Shown: positions 43,315 to 53,432 of the stretch, in pieces
Layout: the number at the start of each line of letters is the position of its first letter
How positions within the stretch are numbered: the stretch's first letter is position 1
Assembly (NCBI RefSeq): GCF_036898095.1
Contig: NC_090751.1
Location: 81,008,455 to 81,072,454, forward strand
From: Palaemon carinicauda
Taxonomy: Eukaryota > Arthropoda > Malacostraca > Decapoda > Palaemonidae
Length of the DNA: 64,000 nt
Direction of reading: 5' to 3'
Program-made: the position numbers and the translations under genes
Notes under the pieces: generated by a model
Told to the model about the DNA's origin: nothing
Database searches by the model: none
Seen by the model: the letters and a program-made list of their open reading frames with translations, nothing else

Positions 43315-45166
43315 CTCTGCTTGAGCCTCTACCTTTGGGATGAAAGCTAGTCGTCTGTTGCTCGAAAGCAGGGGTGAAAACCGGTGACTGTGACAAGACC
43401 GGTTGGGTGACCAGCTGAAAGGTTTGCTGTGGCTTAGCTGCCACTTGGGGAGTAGCGGGTCCCGGAAACTGTCGTCTTGGTTGACGCTGCTGGGGTTTCT
43501 GTTTGGAGGATTTCCTCTTAGGTTGAGGTCCGTCGTCCTGAGAGGATTTCCTCTTTTTTGACATGCCCCACTTGTGGAGAAGGTTCCTATTCTCCGTGGC
43601 GGCTTTGTCGGTGATCTCCTTCACAAGGTCAGAGGGAAAGAGGTGTTTACCCCAGATGTTGGAGGAAATCAGCCTCCGGGGTTCGTGTTTCACAGTGGCA
43701 CCTGCGAACACGAATTCACGACAGGCTCTCAGAGCCTTCATGAAGTGGTACATATCCTTCACCAGGGTTGCCATGTGGGATTTGGCGAGTACCATGTAGT
43801 GGTCTGGTACTCTGGTGTCACAGGCCATGATATCAAGTTGGACCTGGTGGGACATGGATGCTGCGAGCCTCTCCTTCGTATCTTGTTCCCGACGAAGGAG
43901 GTGATCGTTGAGTTTCGGGAGGTCTTCATTAAACTGACGTCCGGCGACGTCAGGATCTAGCTTTCCCACCACGAAAGTATGCTGGATGTCCTTCCAGTGT
44001 CGAGCGTCGGGGGGAGTCACTATAGAGAAGGGTCTGCACTCCTCCAGTGCAGGGCAGGCTTTTCCCTCTTCCACAGCCTTGAGGCACACAGCGAAGGCCT
44101 TTTCCATGAATGGAAGGACTGCTTCGTCGGGTGCGACGTAGGTAGGGTGCTTCTTGCTCAGGGCCGGAAGCTTAGAGCAGGTAAAACCCCTACTTTTAAA
44201 CGTATTGGCTAGCATAGCCTGGGCCTTCGCGAGATCGAACACTATCTCCTCCTTTGGTTCGGTCTCTTCTTTAGAGGCAGGTTCAGAACGAAGCCGGACG
44301 TAACAGTCCGGGTAGGCCTCGAAGTTTGGGAAGAACTCCACGTCTTCCAGGGGGACCGTGCCGATCTTGTCGCTGACGAAGATCCTGCCGGTCGCGATAA
44401 CCATATGCTCAGCATACCTCCATGGGTTGGCGTGTGAGCAAGCGGGGAGATCCTTAACCGAGATCTTCTTCGGTTCTTTGGATCCTATCATGGACCTGAT
44501 GAACTCCTGATTTTCTTTCAGCCTGTCGTCCATGATGGCTTTGATCATCCGGAACATCTCTTGGGCGGATGGCATGGGTTCCGGGGTAGCGGAGGTAGAC
44601 GGGAGAGACACTTCCGTCGGTGTAGGAGTAGGGGCGGTGATGGAAGGAGGAGCGACCTCTTGCTCCGACTCGGTGTATTCCACCTGGTCCTCATCATCTT
44701 CCGCACCTTGAGCCATAAGGGTCTTCTCCGTGCCCTCCGAAATATCCGACATGTGTTCGTCGTCCTCGGAATCCAGGTGGCACTCGTGCATGGACTGGGC
44801 CATGACTACGTCTGGTTCCACCGTAATTTGGACAGTGGGGATCGAATCTTTGGGCACCACAGAATCAGGGGAGGCCTTTGGGAACAAAAGGGACCTCATT
44901 TCTTCAGTGGCCAGGTACGGTCCGGTGGCATTCTTCTGGAAGCCACGCACCCACTTGCGTAGCTTATCCCGAGAAGTGTCCCTGACCTCCGCTGAGAGAG
45001 GGTTATGGAAGGCATCAACTAGGTGAGCCTGGCAGACCGTACAGTTCAGCGGGTCCCAGAATTTCAAATCCCCTTTCTTGTTAGCACAAGGGGCGTGAGT
45101 CCTGCAAGCCGTATGCCCGTAGAAGTGCGGGCGTTTCACAGCGCAGAAGTCGAAGTCACACTTCAT
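43217..45166 (-). CDS. H1 Gag-like protein, intact
   Basis: An intact 649-residue Gag-like ORF. Residues 1-45 hold eight possible zinc ligands (C3, C8, H18, C21, H24, C27, C42, C45). Then come KLRKWVRGFQKNATGPYLA, an acidic region (about 125-175), a P/T-rich linker, KKISVKDLPACSHANPWRYAEHM, an all-copy core with LLRREQDTKERLAAS, a KR-rich nuclear-signal-like stretch near 550-580, a Q-rich linker, and an RG-rich C-terminus likely to bind nucleic acid. No CCHC knuckle is seen. The last 98 bp overlap the RT ORF in another frame. The start at 45166 is the first ATG in the exon; a spliced upstream ATG at 45316 would add six residues in frame. Confidence 0.9.
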   Translation of the reverse strand: MKCDFDFCAVKRPHFYGHTACRTHAPCANKKGDLKFWDPLNCTVCQAHLVDAFHNPLSAEVRDTSRDKLRKWVRGFQKNATGPYLATEEMRSLLFPKASPDSVVPKDSIPTVQITVEPDVVMAQSMHECHLDSEDDEHMSDISEGTEKTLMAQGAEDDEDQVEYTESEQEVAPPSITAPTPTPTEVSLPSTSATPEPMPSAQEMFRMIKAIMDDRLKENQEFIRSMIGSKEPKKISVKDLPACSHANPWRYAEHMVIATGRIFVSDKIGTVPLEDVEFFPNFEAYPDCYVRLRSEPASKEETEPKEEIVFDLAKAQAMLANTFKSRGFTCSKLPALSKKHPTYVAPDEAVLPFMEKAFAVCLKAVEEGKACPALEECRPFSIVTPPDARHWKDIQHTFVVGKLDPDVAGRQFNEDLPKLNDHLLRREQDTKERLAASMSHQVQLDIMACDTRVPDHYMVLAKSHMATLVKDMYHFMKALRACREFVFAGATVKHEPRRLISSNIWGKHLFPSDLVKEITDKAATENRNLLHKWGMSKKRKSSQDDGPQPKRKSSKQKPQQRQPRRQFPGPATPQVAAKPQQTFQLVTQPVLSQSPVFTPAFEQQTTSFHPKGRGSSRGAGRDASRRPSRGRGGKGASGRGSKPSGHQKQ

Positions 45167-45175
45167 CTGCTCCTC

Positions 45176-45307
45176 CTGTGGAAGAAAGAGAAAATGAGTA
45201 TGGGGGGAGTCATAAGAATGGCTCTTAAACTAGGTTAATATTAATCATTAACTTTAACTTGATAAGGGGTGTGATGCACAGAGGATTGAGATAGGAAAGA
45301 AACATAC
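45176..45307 (-). other. Predicted mini-intron upstream of gag (H1)
   Basis: On the minus strand GTATGT starts at 45307 and a pyrimidine tract with CCACAG ends at 45176 (132 bp). The upstream ATG at 45316-45314 reads Met-His-Gly and joins GAG GAG CAG ATG in frame. Confidence 0.65.
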
Positions 45308-47149
45308 TCCGTGCATCCCGCCCGGCTGGTTACCGTAAGCTTTATCCTTGTATAATCCGAGGTGGTCGAAGGCACAGGATAGAATTCCAGTAGAAGTCCA
45401 TAGGGCAAATGGAATTCCATGGGAATTGTCAAGGATAGGGTTGGGACTGAGGCCACTCAGTCCCAAATTAGGGGGCTAAAGGATCCCAAAGGGTAACTGC
45501 TTCCGGCAACCAGCCGCGCTAAGATACACGCAGCATGCTGGAAATCTGTAAAATGCAAGAAGACAGCATGATTACCAGTAGAACAGTACTAAGGTACTGA
45601 TCGATTTACTTAAACAAGCCATCTGGTTGCAGTGTAGGGCTATCAGTATTAGATGATAGCTAGTAGAAGGGGGTGCAAGTCGTCTTGACGCCTCCGGAAG
45701 GTTCCGGCAGACCTCCGGAACGCCGGAGACCGCTCCAGCAGAGTTTCTGGCATTAGGACAGACAATATAAAAGTCAAGAGTAATACCAGGGAGGCGGCCG
45801 CCGGCACAGTGGCGGCACGCCGGCAGAGGGAGCGGCGGCTCCGGCAGCCGGAGGTTGCCGGATTGGTGACAGGAACAAGGATGGTTATAGCAGAACCGGG
45901 TTGCCGGCAGTGGATGCCGGCACTCCGGGGGCCGGCCGGCGGGCGGACGACCAAGCTATGAGGAAGGGGGAGAACCATCGGCTGGAAGCCGGCAGCAGGC
46001 GGCAGTCCCCCGGCACACGGAGGACTGGCGGCCATGGGGATATGGGGTGAGTCACCAAGGTAGGAGGTGGGTATCGCCGACAGTGGAGGCGGCAAGGGAC
46101 CGGCACCCGGATAGTGAAAGAGACAGAGGGAGGGATGTAGGGGGTCCGGCCATGGACTCCCAGACATCCCCCCTGAGAGGGTGTACCCATGATAGAGGCT
46201 GACTCTATCACCCAGAAGCAGGGGCCGCAGAGGACCGGGAGCTAGGGTAGCCCAAGGGAGGGCTAGGGGACACCCAAAAGGGGGGGGGGGTGAGACCCCT
46301 GCATACAGAACACATCCAGTGGCTAACCCCACAGGACACTATGAAGGGTATATGTACCAGAGCGGACTGTACACAGAAGCTCAAGGTAGCCCTATCACTC
46401 CACCCTAAGGAGGAGTTGTAGGACAGGGGACAGATGGGTATAGACTAACCTAAGTATAGGCTAGGCTATACAAGAGATAGGTGGGAAGGGGAGAAAAGAA
46501 GGGTCTTCCATGGAAAGGGTTCTGTACCAGAGCGGCCACTAAGGAAGGGAGGACACTCCCTAACCTAAGGTAAGGCAGCCTGACTGAAACGGTGCATGGG
46601 TACAGTTTCAGCAAGGAACAGAATAAACCCTTCCAAAACCTAACCTAGAGCAGGGATGTACGTCCTGAACTAGGAAGGATAGAAGACATATCGCTATCGC
46701 AGGAAAGTCGTAGACTTAGTCCTAGAAATAGAGGAAAGACTAGCCGTTCCTAACTCTCAGGCGCAACCCTAAGGGGGGTTCATTCCCTTAGGGAGGACAG
46801 AGAGGTGATAACATACTCTGATAAGAGCTTGATCCCCTTACGTGGTAGGGGGAGCAAGGCTACACAGACGGAATGCCCAAGGGCAGGGGGATGAAGGAAG
46901 CATATAGGGGTCCTACATGTAGGATAGGTTAGGAAGGCACACTAACTAACCTATCCCCTATATGGTCCCTGAAGGCGAAAACACTTGCATCACAGTCAAT
47001 AGTATTGTAAAATAATGCCACTATCTTCATAAGTAAGCCTAGGATCACTGATAAAATCATGCATGAACACTAATATAGGCGCTCTGGCCTGGGGGCTATA
47101 GTAGCCAACCAGTATGGGGTCAATCGATGACCGGTAAAAAAGCGTCAAA
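45308..47149 (-). other. H1 5' leader, truncated, noncoding
   Basis: Leader lacking its outer about 340 bp and the ITR compared with G. GCCGG-rich at 45690-46110, with an 11-G run at 46280-46290 and the conserved hairpin at 46901-46964. An open frame of 227 codons (45649-46332) is proline-rich and not kept in G, so it is not called a gene. Confidence 0.6.
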
Positions 47150-47615
47150 AACGGATTTTGAGCGAAGCGAAAAATCTATTTTTGGGTGAGATAGCCATGG
47201 CGTCCTGATGGAACGTTCCTTTTTGGTAGCTTCCTTGGGTAAATAACTACTAAGATATTCCCAGAGAATTTAACCACAGGTTATCACAGAATTCTAACTT
47301 CTGGAGCGAGTATCCTAAAGGTTTCCCTTTTAAGACATCGTATATCAACAGAGGACGCATGTATTAACGCGCCACATAGCTATCTACACCCCGAACAGAG
47401 TTAATGCTTCGGTGTGTAAGGGCGGAGAATAGCTGGGAGGCGTTCCATAGCTAATCTCATCCGTGGCTACTTTTGGTACTCGAGACGTAAACAAACGGGC
47501 GCTATTGCTTAAATGACGTCACGACCGTCTTCATCCTGAAGCCAGTTGCTTGCCGATCACCATGATACAGCAGAGCAGGGTGGGACCTAAAAACTGGACG
47601 AAGTAGCAGGGAGGG

Positions 47616-47711
47616 TCCATCAGGACGCCATGGCTATCTCACCCAAAAATAGATTTTTCGCTTCGCTCAAAATCCGTTTTTCGGGCTCAAGCCATGGCGT
47701 CCTGATGGAAG
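47616..47711. repeat. H2 ICR
   Basis: Same sequence as the H1 ICR, joining the complements of the left and right termini. The preceding left ITR is at 47194-47534. Confidence 0.88.
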
Positions 47712-48528
47712 AATACCAGAGAATCAATGTATCGTGGTAGATTTTCCCCTATTGGGTAATCGCCAAGGGCTTTGAACAATGTAGCATAGTAATCTTAATA
47801 AAAGAAACGTAGGGAAGAATCTTCCTGCCCCCCTTGGCAGTGAAGTTCCCACGGTCATGCCGAGATCAAAGTGGTTATCGAAGGGCTATTCACCTTGCTA
47901 GAAGAACCTGAAGAACTTGGAGACGAGACTGAATGGTTGGCATTCATATCGGAACATTCTTTAGGGCAGACAAGTGGTGGTTAGGCACTGTGTGCTAAGA
48001 AGGTTAGTTTCGTCTCTAGGGTATGAAGAGTAAGTATTCGTATTGGAATATTACATTGTAAGAGTGAATATATACTAAGGGTTAGGATCTTAGTATCTCC
48101 ATGAACCATAGGGAAGGGGATAATAAAACTATGACAGGCATATATTTCATAGTATAAGTAGGAGCGGATTGAGACGCACAAGTAATAAAATAGGAATTTT
48201 ATTTCACAATTGCATAAAATTTAAAATAAATTACAGCAATAAGTAAAGTTAATTTACAGTGAATTATAATGTACATAGTAATAAAGACTTGCTCTTGAAT
48301 CTGAAAGGGAATTTCAAATTTATTAGTAGGCACTCGTTCTCGAGGAACGTCAGTCTTTAATTAAAACACATCATGCTCTAGGCATGCGGCACTTGTGTGA
48401 CGACTATGACATTTCACCTGGGATAAGAACAGTTATAAGAAAGCACTAAGTGTTTTTGACATCACTATGTATCGCTCGAGGGTCAACATAGGCACCCGAG
48501 GAGTTAGAGTCCCAAGTAACTCGCTGTT

Positions 48529-49920
48529 CTATGCAGAGTTAGGTGCAGGTTTCATAACACTACCTGCGGCTACCACAAAATATTTGACTTCGTGCACTTG
48601 TTTCGCATAATGTTTGAAGAAAACACGCGAGGACTTCCAGCCTGTAAAGCTTTTAAGGCTTTCGAAGTCCATACTCTGAAAGAAATTCAGAGACGATGCA
48701 ACTTTTCTAGGATCGTGACCGGCGGGTGTACTGTCAGGATGCGCTCTGCGAATGAAGTAGGTGATTTTCGCTCTTAGTTGTTTCAGTGACAGGTCGCTGC
48801 CCGATGTTTCTCCTTTGAAGAGTTGGCCTCCACCAAAGTTCGAAGTTCTGCGAAGATAGACCTTGAGTCTCTCTACTGGGCATAGAGAGGCATCTTCCTT
48901 CAGGGGGCATATTCTCCAGGGGCCCCATCTTTTGGTGGGTAATTCGTTTTTGGCGAGAAACGTCGGATCCGGGGAGAGGGTAATGTCTCCTGAATCAGTA
49001 AACAGGATATGACCCTCTTCTCTTGACAATGCCACTATTTCGCTGACTCGGGCTCCTGAGGCAAGAGCAAAGAGAAATATAACTTTCTGAGTCAGATCCT
49101 TGAGAGGGCATGAATCATTATCCAAGTTGGAGGCGAAATGGAGCACCTTGTCCAATGACCAGGAGATCGGTTTCGGTGGGGGTGCTGGGCGTAGACGAGC
49201 GCATGCTTTCTACAGTTTATTGAAGATGTCGCTGGACAGATCAATTTGGAAGGCATACAATAGTGGTCTAGTCAAGGCCAATTTGCAAGTCGAAATCGTA
49301 TTGGCTGCTAATCCCTGTACATGAAGGTGAATGAAGAAGGACATGCAGAAATCAATTGTGATTTCCTTAGGATTTTTTGTCTTGACGAAAGAGACCCATT
49401 TTCTCCAAGATGATTCGTATTGCCGTCTTGTGGATTCGGTCTTGTATTCCTCGAGGATGTCTAGACTTTTCTTCGAGATCCCAAACCTCTTCTTTGCGGC
49501 TAGGGAGAGAAAATCATGAGATGAAGGTCCTTGATTTTCGATGATGAAGCGAAGACAGTCGACTTCTGTACTTGTTGGGAGAGAACTGGGCCCGGGAGAT
49601 TGATCAGCTTGGGCTGCAGCTCCAGGACCAGGGGGTACCAGTTGCTCCGGGGCCACTTGGGAGCCACTAGGGCCGCTGTCCCTTTGAAGGTTCTCAGCTT
49701 GGAGAGGACTTTCAGCAGAAGGTTGGTGGGAGGGAACAGGTAGATCTTGGACCATCTGTTCCAGTCCAGTGACATGGCATCCACTGCTTCTGCCTTGGGG
49801 TCCTCGTACGGGGCCACATACCGAGGAAGTTGATTGTTGTCGCTCGTTGCGAAGAGATTGATCTGAAGTTCTGGGACTTGATGAGAGATGAAGGAAAATG
49901 ATCTTGCGTCTAGAGACCAT
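48529..49920 (-). pseudogene. H2 tyrosine recombinase, one stop
   Basis: The frame is continuous except for a TAG at 49210-49212, which follows DIFNKL in the core-binding part and replaces the proline codon of NKLPKACAR (CCG in G and H1). After it the frame has ASGARVSEI, GHDPRK, GWKSSR and FFKHYAKQV, so all catalytic residues are present. H3 has the same stop; H1 and G do not. Private change: HVQGLAAN for HGQGLAAN. Confidence 0.9.
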
Positions 49921-51439
49921 TCCGACTCTATCGGGCTTGTCCGAGATAGAGCATCCGCTGTCACACGTTGCGGAATCCTTGTAGGTGAACTGCAGACAGG
50001 TGCCATTTCTTCTTCTCTGCCAGACGGAAGATTGGAAGAAGCACCTGATTTATCTGGGGCGATCTTGAGCCTTGGCGATTGAGACATCGAACTACCACCG
50101 AGTTGTCTAGGGTTAGACGAATATGGATCGAGGGAGGCGGGGAGAGTTTCTTCAGAGTTAGAAGGACCGCCATGGCCTCCAAGATGTTGATGTGAAACGT
50201 CTTGAACAGGGGAGACCATGTGCCTTGAGCCTGTTTTTGGTGGGAGTGACCTCCCCAACCCTCCAGCGAAGCGTCCGTGTGGATGTTGAGTGATGGAGGT
50301 GGGTGTTGAAGAGGGATGGACCTTTTCAGGGGCTTTGCTTCCGACCACGGCTTGAGGAGAAGTCGAAGTCTGTTTGGGAGCCGTCTCTTGAGGTCTCTTC
50401 GAGCGATGGATGCAGAACGTCTCCAGACTCCCGCGGCATCCTTTAGCTGTGCACGAAGCACTGGGTTTGTCACTGAGGCGAACTGTAGAGAGCCTAGAAC
50501 TCGTTCCTCCTGGCGTCTTGAGATCCGCTTGGATTTCAATAGTCGTTTGACAGACCCTGCTATTTCCTTCCTTTTCTTCTGGGGAATGGAAAGGTGGTGT
50601 GACTGAAGGTTCCATTGGATTCCTTACAATTGGAACTTCTGAGCTGGAGAGAGGCGAGATTTCTTCACGTTTATCTTGAATCCCAGGTGTTCTAGGTACT
50701 GGGTGACTTTGCTGCAGGATTTTAAACAATCCTCGGGCGATGGAGCCCAGACTAGCCAATCGTCGAGGTAGGCCATCACCTGGACGTCTCGGAGGCGGAG
50801 CTGTTGTACTATGGCGTCCGCCAGCTTTGTGAAGATTCGAGGGGCCACATTGAGGCCGAAGGGCATGGCCCTGAAGGCGTAGCTTTTCCTTTGGAGTCGA
50901 AATCCTAGGTAGGAGGAAGCGTGATGGTTCATTGGAACGTGCCAGTAGGCATCCGCCAGGTCTATGGAGACCGTGTAAGAACCTCGAGGCAGAAGGGTCC
51001 TTATCTGTTGAAGAGTCAGCATCTTGAACTTGTCGTTCGCTATGAACTTGTTGAGGGGGGATAAGTCCAGAATGACTCTGAGTTTGTCGGAGTCTTTCTT
51101 GGGGACACAAAACAGTCTCCCTTGGAACCTGGTGGACTTTACCTTCCTTATCACCTTCTTGTTCAAGAGATCTAGGACATATTCTTCCAGAAGGGGGGTT
51201 GATTGTTGGAAGAATTGCTGGAAGGTTGGGGGTGGTTGAGTCCAACTCCAGCCTAGACCCTTCTTGACGATGCTGTGTGCCCAGGGATCGAAGGTCCAAC
51301 GATCCTGGAATTGGCGGAGTCTTCCTCCCACCGGAAGCACTTCATTGCTTCTGGTGTCCCGAGGGCTTACTGCCTCGGCCGCTAGCTCCCTTTCCTCCTC
51401 TGCCTCTGGAGGGACGGCGAGACGCGTCTCTGCCTGCAC
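49500..51439 (-). pseudogene. H2 reverse transcriptase / RNase H, broken
   Basis: RT motifs A and C (SIDLADAYW, YLDD) are intact. A private TAA at 50624-50626 follows AQKFQL, where the other copies read AQKFQWLGI. The frame resumes through RNase H (HTDASLEGWGG, LLTLKKL as in G) to the shared 2-base insertion near 49963-49967, and the tail is in the next frame to 49500. At several sites (for example GAAGCGTCC, CCAAGATG) H2 keeps the state of G while H1 and H3 share a change. Confidence 0.92.
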
Positions 51440-53291
51440 CTCTGCTTGAGCCTCTACCTTTGGGATGAAAGCTAGTCGTCTGTTGCTCGAAAGCAGGGGT
51501 GAAAACCGGTGACTGTGACAAGACCGGTTGGGTGACCAGCTGAAAGGTTTGCTGTGGCTTAGCTGCCACTTGGGGAGTAGCGGGTCCCGGAAACTGTCGT
51601 CTTGGTTGACGCTGCTGGGGTTTCTGTTTGGAGGATTTCCTCTTAGGTTGAGGTCCGTCGTCCTGAGAGGATTTCCTCTTTTTTGACATGCCCCACTTGT
51701 GGAGAAGGTTCCTATTCTCCGTGGCGGCTTTGTCGGTGATCTCCTTCACAAGGTCAGAGGGAAAGAGGTGTTTACCCCAGATGTTGGAGGAAATCAGCCT
51801 CCGGGGTTCGTGTTTCACAGTGGCACCTGCGAACACGAATTCACGACAGGCTCTCAGAGCCTTCATGAAGTGGTACATATCCTTCACCAGGGTTGCCATG
51901 TGGGATTTGGCGAGTACCATGTAGTGGTCTGGTACTCTGGTGTCACAGGCCATGATATCAAGTTGGACCTGGTGGGACATGGATGCTGCGAGCCTCTCCT
52001 TCGTATCTTGTTCCCGACGAAGGAGGTGATCGTTGAGTTTCGGGAGGTCTTCATTAAACTGACGTCCGGCGACGTCAGGATCTAGCTTTCCCACCACGAA
52101 AGTATGCTGGATGTCCTTCCAGTGTCGAGCGTCGGGGGGAGTCACTATAGAGAAGGGTCTGCACTCCTCCAGTGCAGGGCAGGCTTTTCCCTCTTCCACA
52201 GCCTTGAGGCACACAGCGAAGGCCTTTTCCATGAATGGAAGGACTGCTTCGTCGGGTGCGACGTAGGTAGGGTGCTTCTTGCTCAGGGCCGGAAGCTTAG
52301 AGCAGGTAAAACCCCTACTTTTAAACGTATTGGCTAGCATAGCCTGGGCCTTCGCGAGATCGAACACTATCTCCTCCTTTGGTTCGGTCTCTTCTTTAGA
52401 GGCAGGTTCAGAACGAAGCCGGACGTAACAGTCCGGGTAGGCCTCGAAGTTTGGGAAGAACTCCACGTCTTCCAGGGGGACCGTGCCGATCTTGTCGCTG
52501 ACGAAGATCCTGCCGGTCGCGATAACCATATGCTCAGCATACCTCCATGGGTTGGCGTGTGAGCAAGCGGGGAGATCCTTAACCGAGATCTTCTTCGGTT
52601 CTTTGGATCCTATCATGGACCTGATGAACTCCTGATTTTCTTTCAGCCTGTCGTCCATGATGGCTTTGATCATCCGGAACATCTCTTGGGCGGATGGCAT
52701 GGGTTCCGGGGTAGCGGAGGTAGACGGGAGAGACACTTCCGTCGGTGTAGGAGTAGGGGCGGTGATGGAAGGAGGAGCGACCTCTTGCTCCGACTCGGTG
52801 TATTCCACCTGGTCCTCATCATCTTCCGCACCTTGAGCCATAAGGGTCTTCTCCGTGCCCTCCGAAATATCCGACATGTGTTCGTCGTCCTCGGAATCCA
52901 GGTGGCACTCGTGCATGGACTGGGCCATGACTACGTCTGGTTCCACCGTAATTTGGACAGTGGGGATCGAATCTTTGGGCACCACAGAATCAGGGGAGGC
53001 CTTTGGGAACAAAAGGGACCTCATTTCTTCAGTGGCCAGGTACGGTCCGGTGGCATTCTTCTGGAAGCCACGCACCCACTTGCGTAGCTTATCCCGAGAA
53101 GTGTCCCTGACCTCCGCTGAGAGAGGGTTATGGAAGGCATCAACTAGGTGAGCCTGGCAGACCGTACAGTTCAGCGGGTCCCAGAATTTCAAATCCCCTT
53201 TCTTGTTAGCACAAGGGGCGTGAGTCCTGCAAGCCGTATGCCCGTAGAAGTGCGGGCGTTTCACAGCGCAGAAGTCGAAGTCACACTTCAT
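51342..53291 (-). CDS. H2 Gag-like protein, intact
   Basis: 649 residues with the same predicted sequence as in H1: N-terminal Cys/His cluster, acidic region, core, KR-rich stretch, RG-rich tail. It overlaps the RT ORF by 98 bp. The alternative spliced start lies at 53441. The identity to H1 and H3 over the whole ORF points to very recent copying or homogenisation. Confidence 0.9.
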   Translation of the reverse strand: MKCDFDFCAVKRPHFYGHTACRTHAPCANKKGDLKFWDPLNCTVCQAHLVDAFHNPLSAEVRDTSRDKLRKWVRGFQKNATGPYLATEEMRSLLFPKASPDSVVPKDSIPTVQITVEPDVVMAQSMHECHLDSEDDEHMSDISEGTEKTLMAQGAEDDEDQVEYTESEQEVAPPSITAPTPTPTEVSLPSTSATPEPMPSAQEMFRMIKAIMDDRLKENQEFIRSMIGSKEPKKISVKDLPACSHANPWRYAEHMVIATGRIFVSDKIGTVPLEDVEFFPNFEAYPDCYVRLRSEPASKEETEPKEEIVFDLAKAQAMLANTFKSRGFTCSKLPALSKKHPTYVAPDEAVLPFMEKAFAVCLKAVEEGKACPALEECRPFSIVTPPDARHWKDIQHTFVVGKLDPDVAGRQFNEDLPKLNDHLLRREQDTKERLAASMSHQVQLDIMACDTRVPDHYMVLAKSHMATLVKDMYHFMKALRACREFVFAGATVKHEPRRLISSNIWGKHLFPSDLVKEITDKAATENRNLLHKWGMSKKRKSSQDDGPQPKRKSSKQKPQQRQPRRQFPGPATPQVAAKPQQTFQLVTQPVLSQSPVFTPAFEQQTTSFHPKGRGSSRGAGRDASRRPSRGRGGKGASGRGSKPSGHQKQ

Positions 53292-53300
53292 CTGCTCCTC

Positions 53301-53432
53301 CTGTGGAAGAAAGAGAAAATGAGTATGGGGGGAGTCATAAGAATGGCTCTTAAACTAGGTTAATATTAATCATTAACTTTAACTTGATAAGGGGTGTGAT
53401 GCACAGAGGATTGAGATAGGAAAGAAACATAC
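53301..53432 (-). other. Predicted mini-intron upstream of gag (H2)
   Basis: GTATGT donor at 53432 and CCACAG acceptor ending at 53301 on the minus strand, 132 bp, identical in layout to H1. Confidence 0.65.

Larger units (their letters stand above)
39024..47149 (-). mobile_element. DIRS-H1, first array unit
   Basis: Left flank is the unassigned spacer. Contents in + order: left ITR (39068-39408), ICR (39490-39585), 3' region without genes (39586-40402; AATAAA on the minus strand at 40072-40077), YR, RT/RH, gag, predicted intron and a truncated leader. The left end of H1 differs from those of H2-H4 and keeps the variant of G at several sites (for example GATGGAAGGTTCC against GATGGAACGTTCC). 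Confidence 0.93.

Noticed and set aside
43574..43960. 128-codon plus-strand ORF opposite gag, repeated in all units
   Set aside because: It is an antisense shadow of a well-supported Gag frame with no domain of its own.
45649..46332. 227-codon proline-rich ORF in the leader of each H unit
   Set aside because: It is repeated only because the units are copies. In G the same region is broken into several frames, and the composition is GC-rich and repetitive.
49500..51299. 599-codon ORF in H2 (also 41375-43174 in H1) as a new protein
   Set aside because: Its first two thirds are the overlapping frame of RT, and its last third is the true RNase H tail reached through the shared 2-base insertion. 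It is a composite of known frames.
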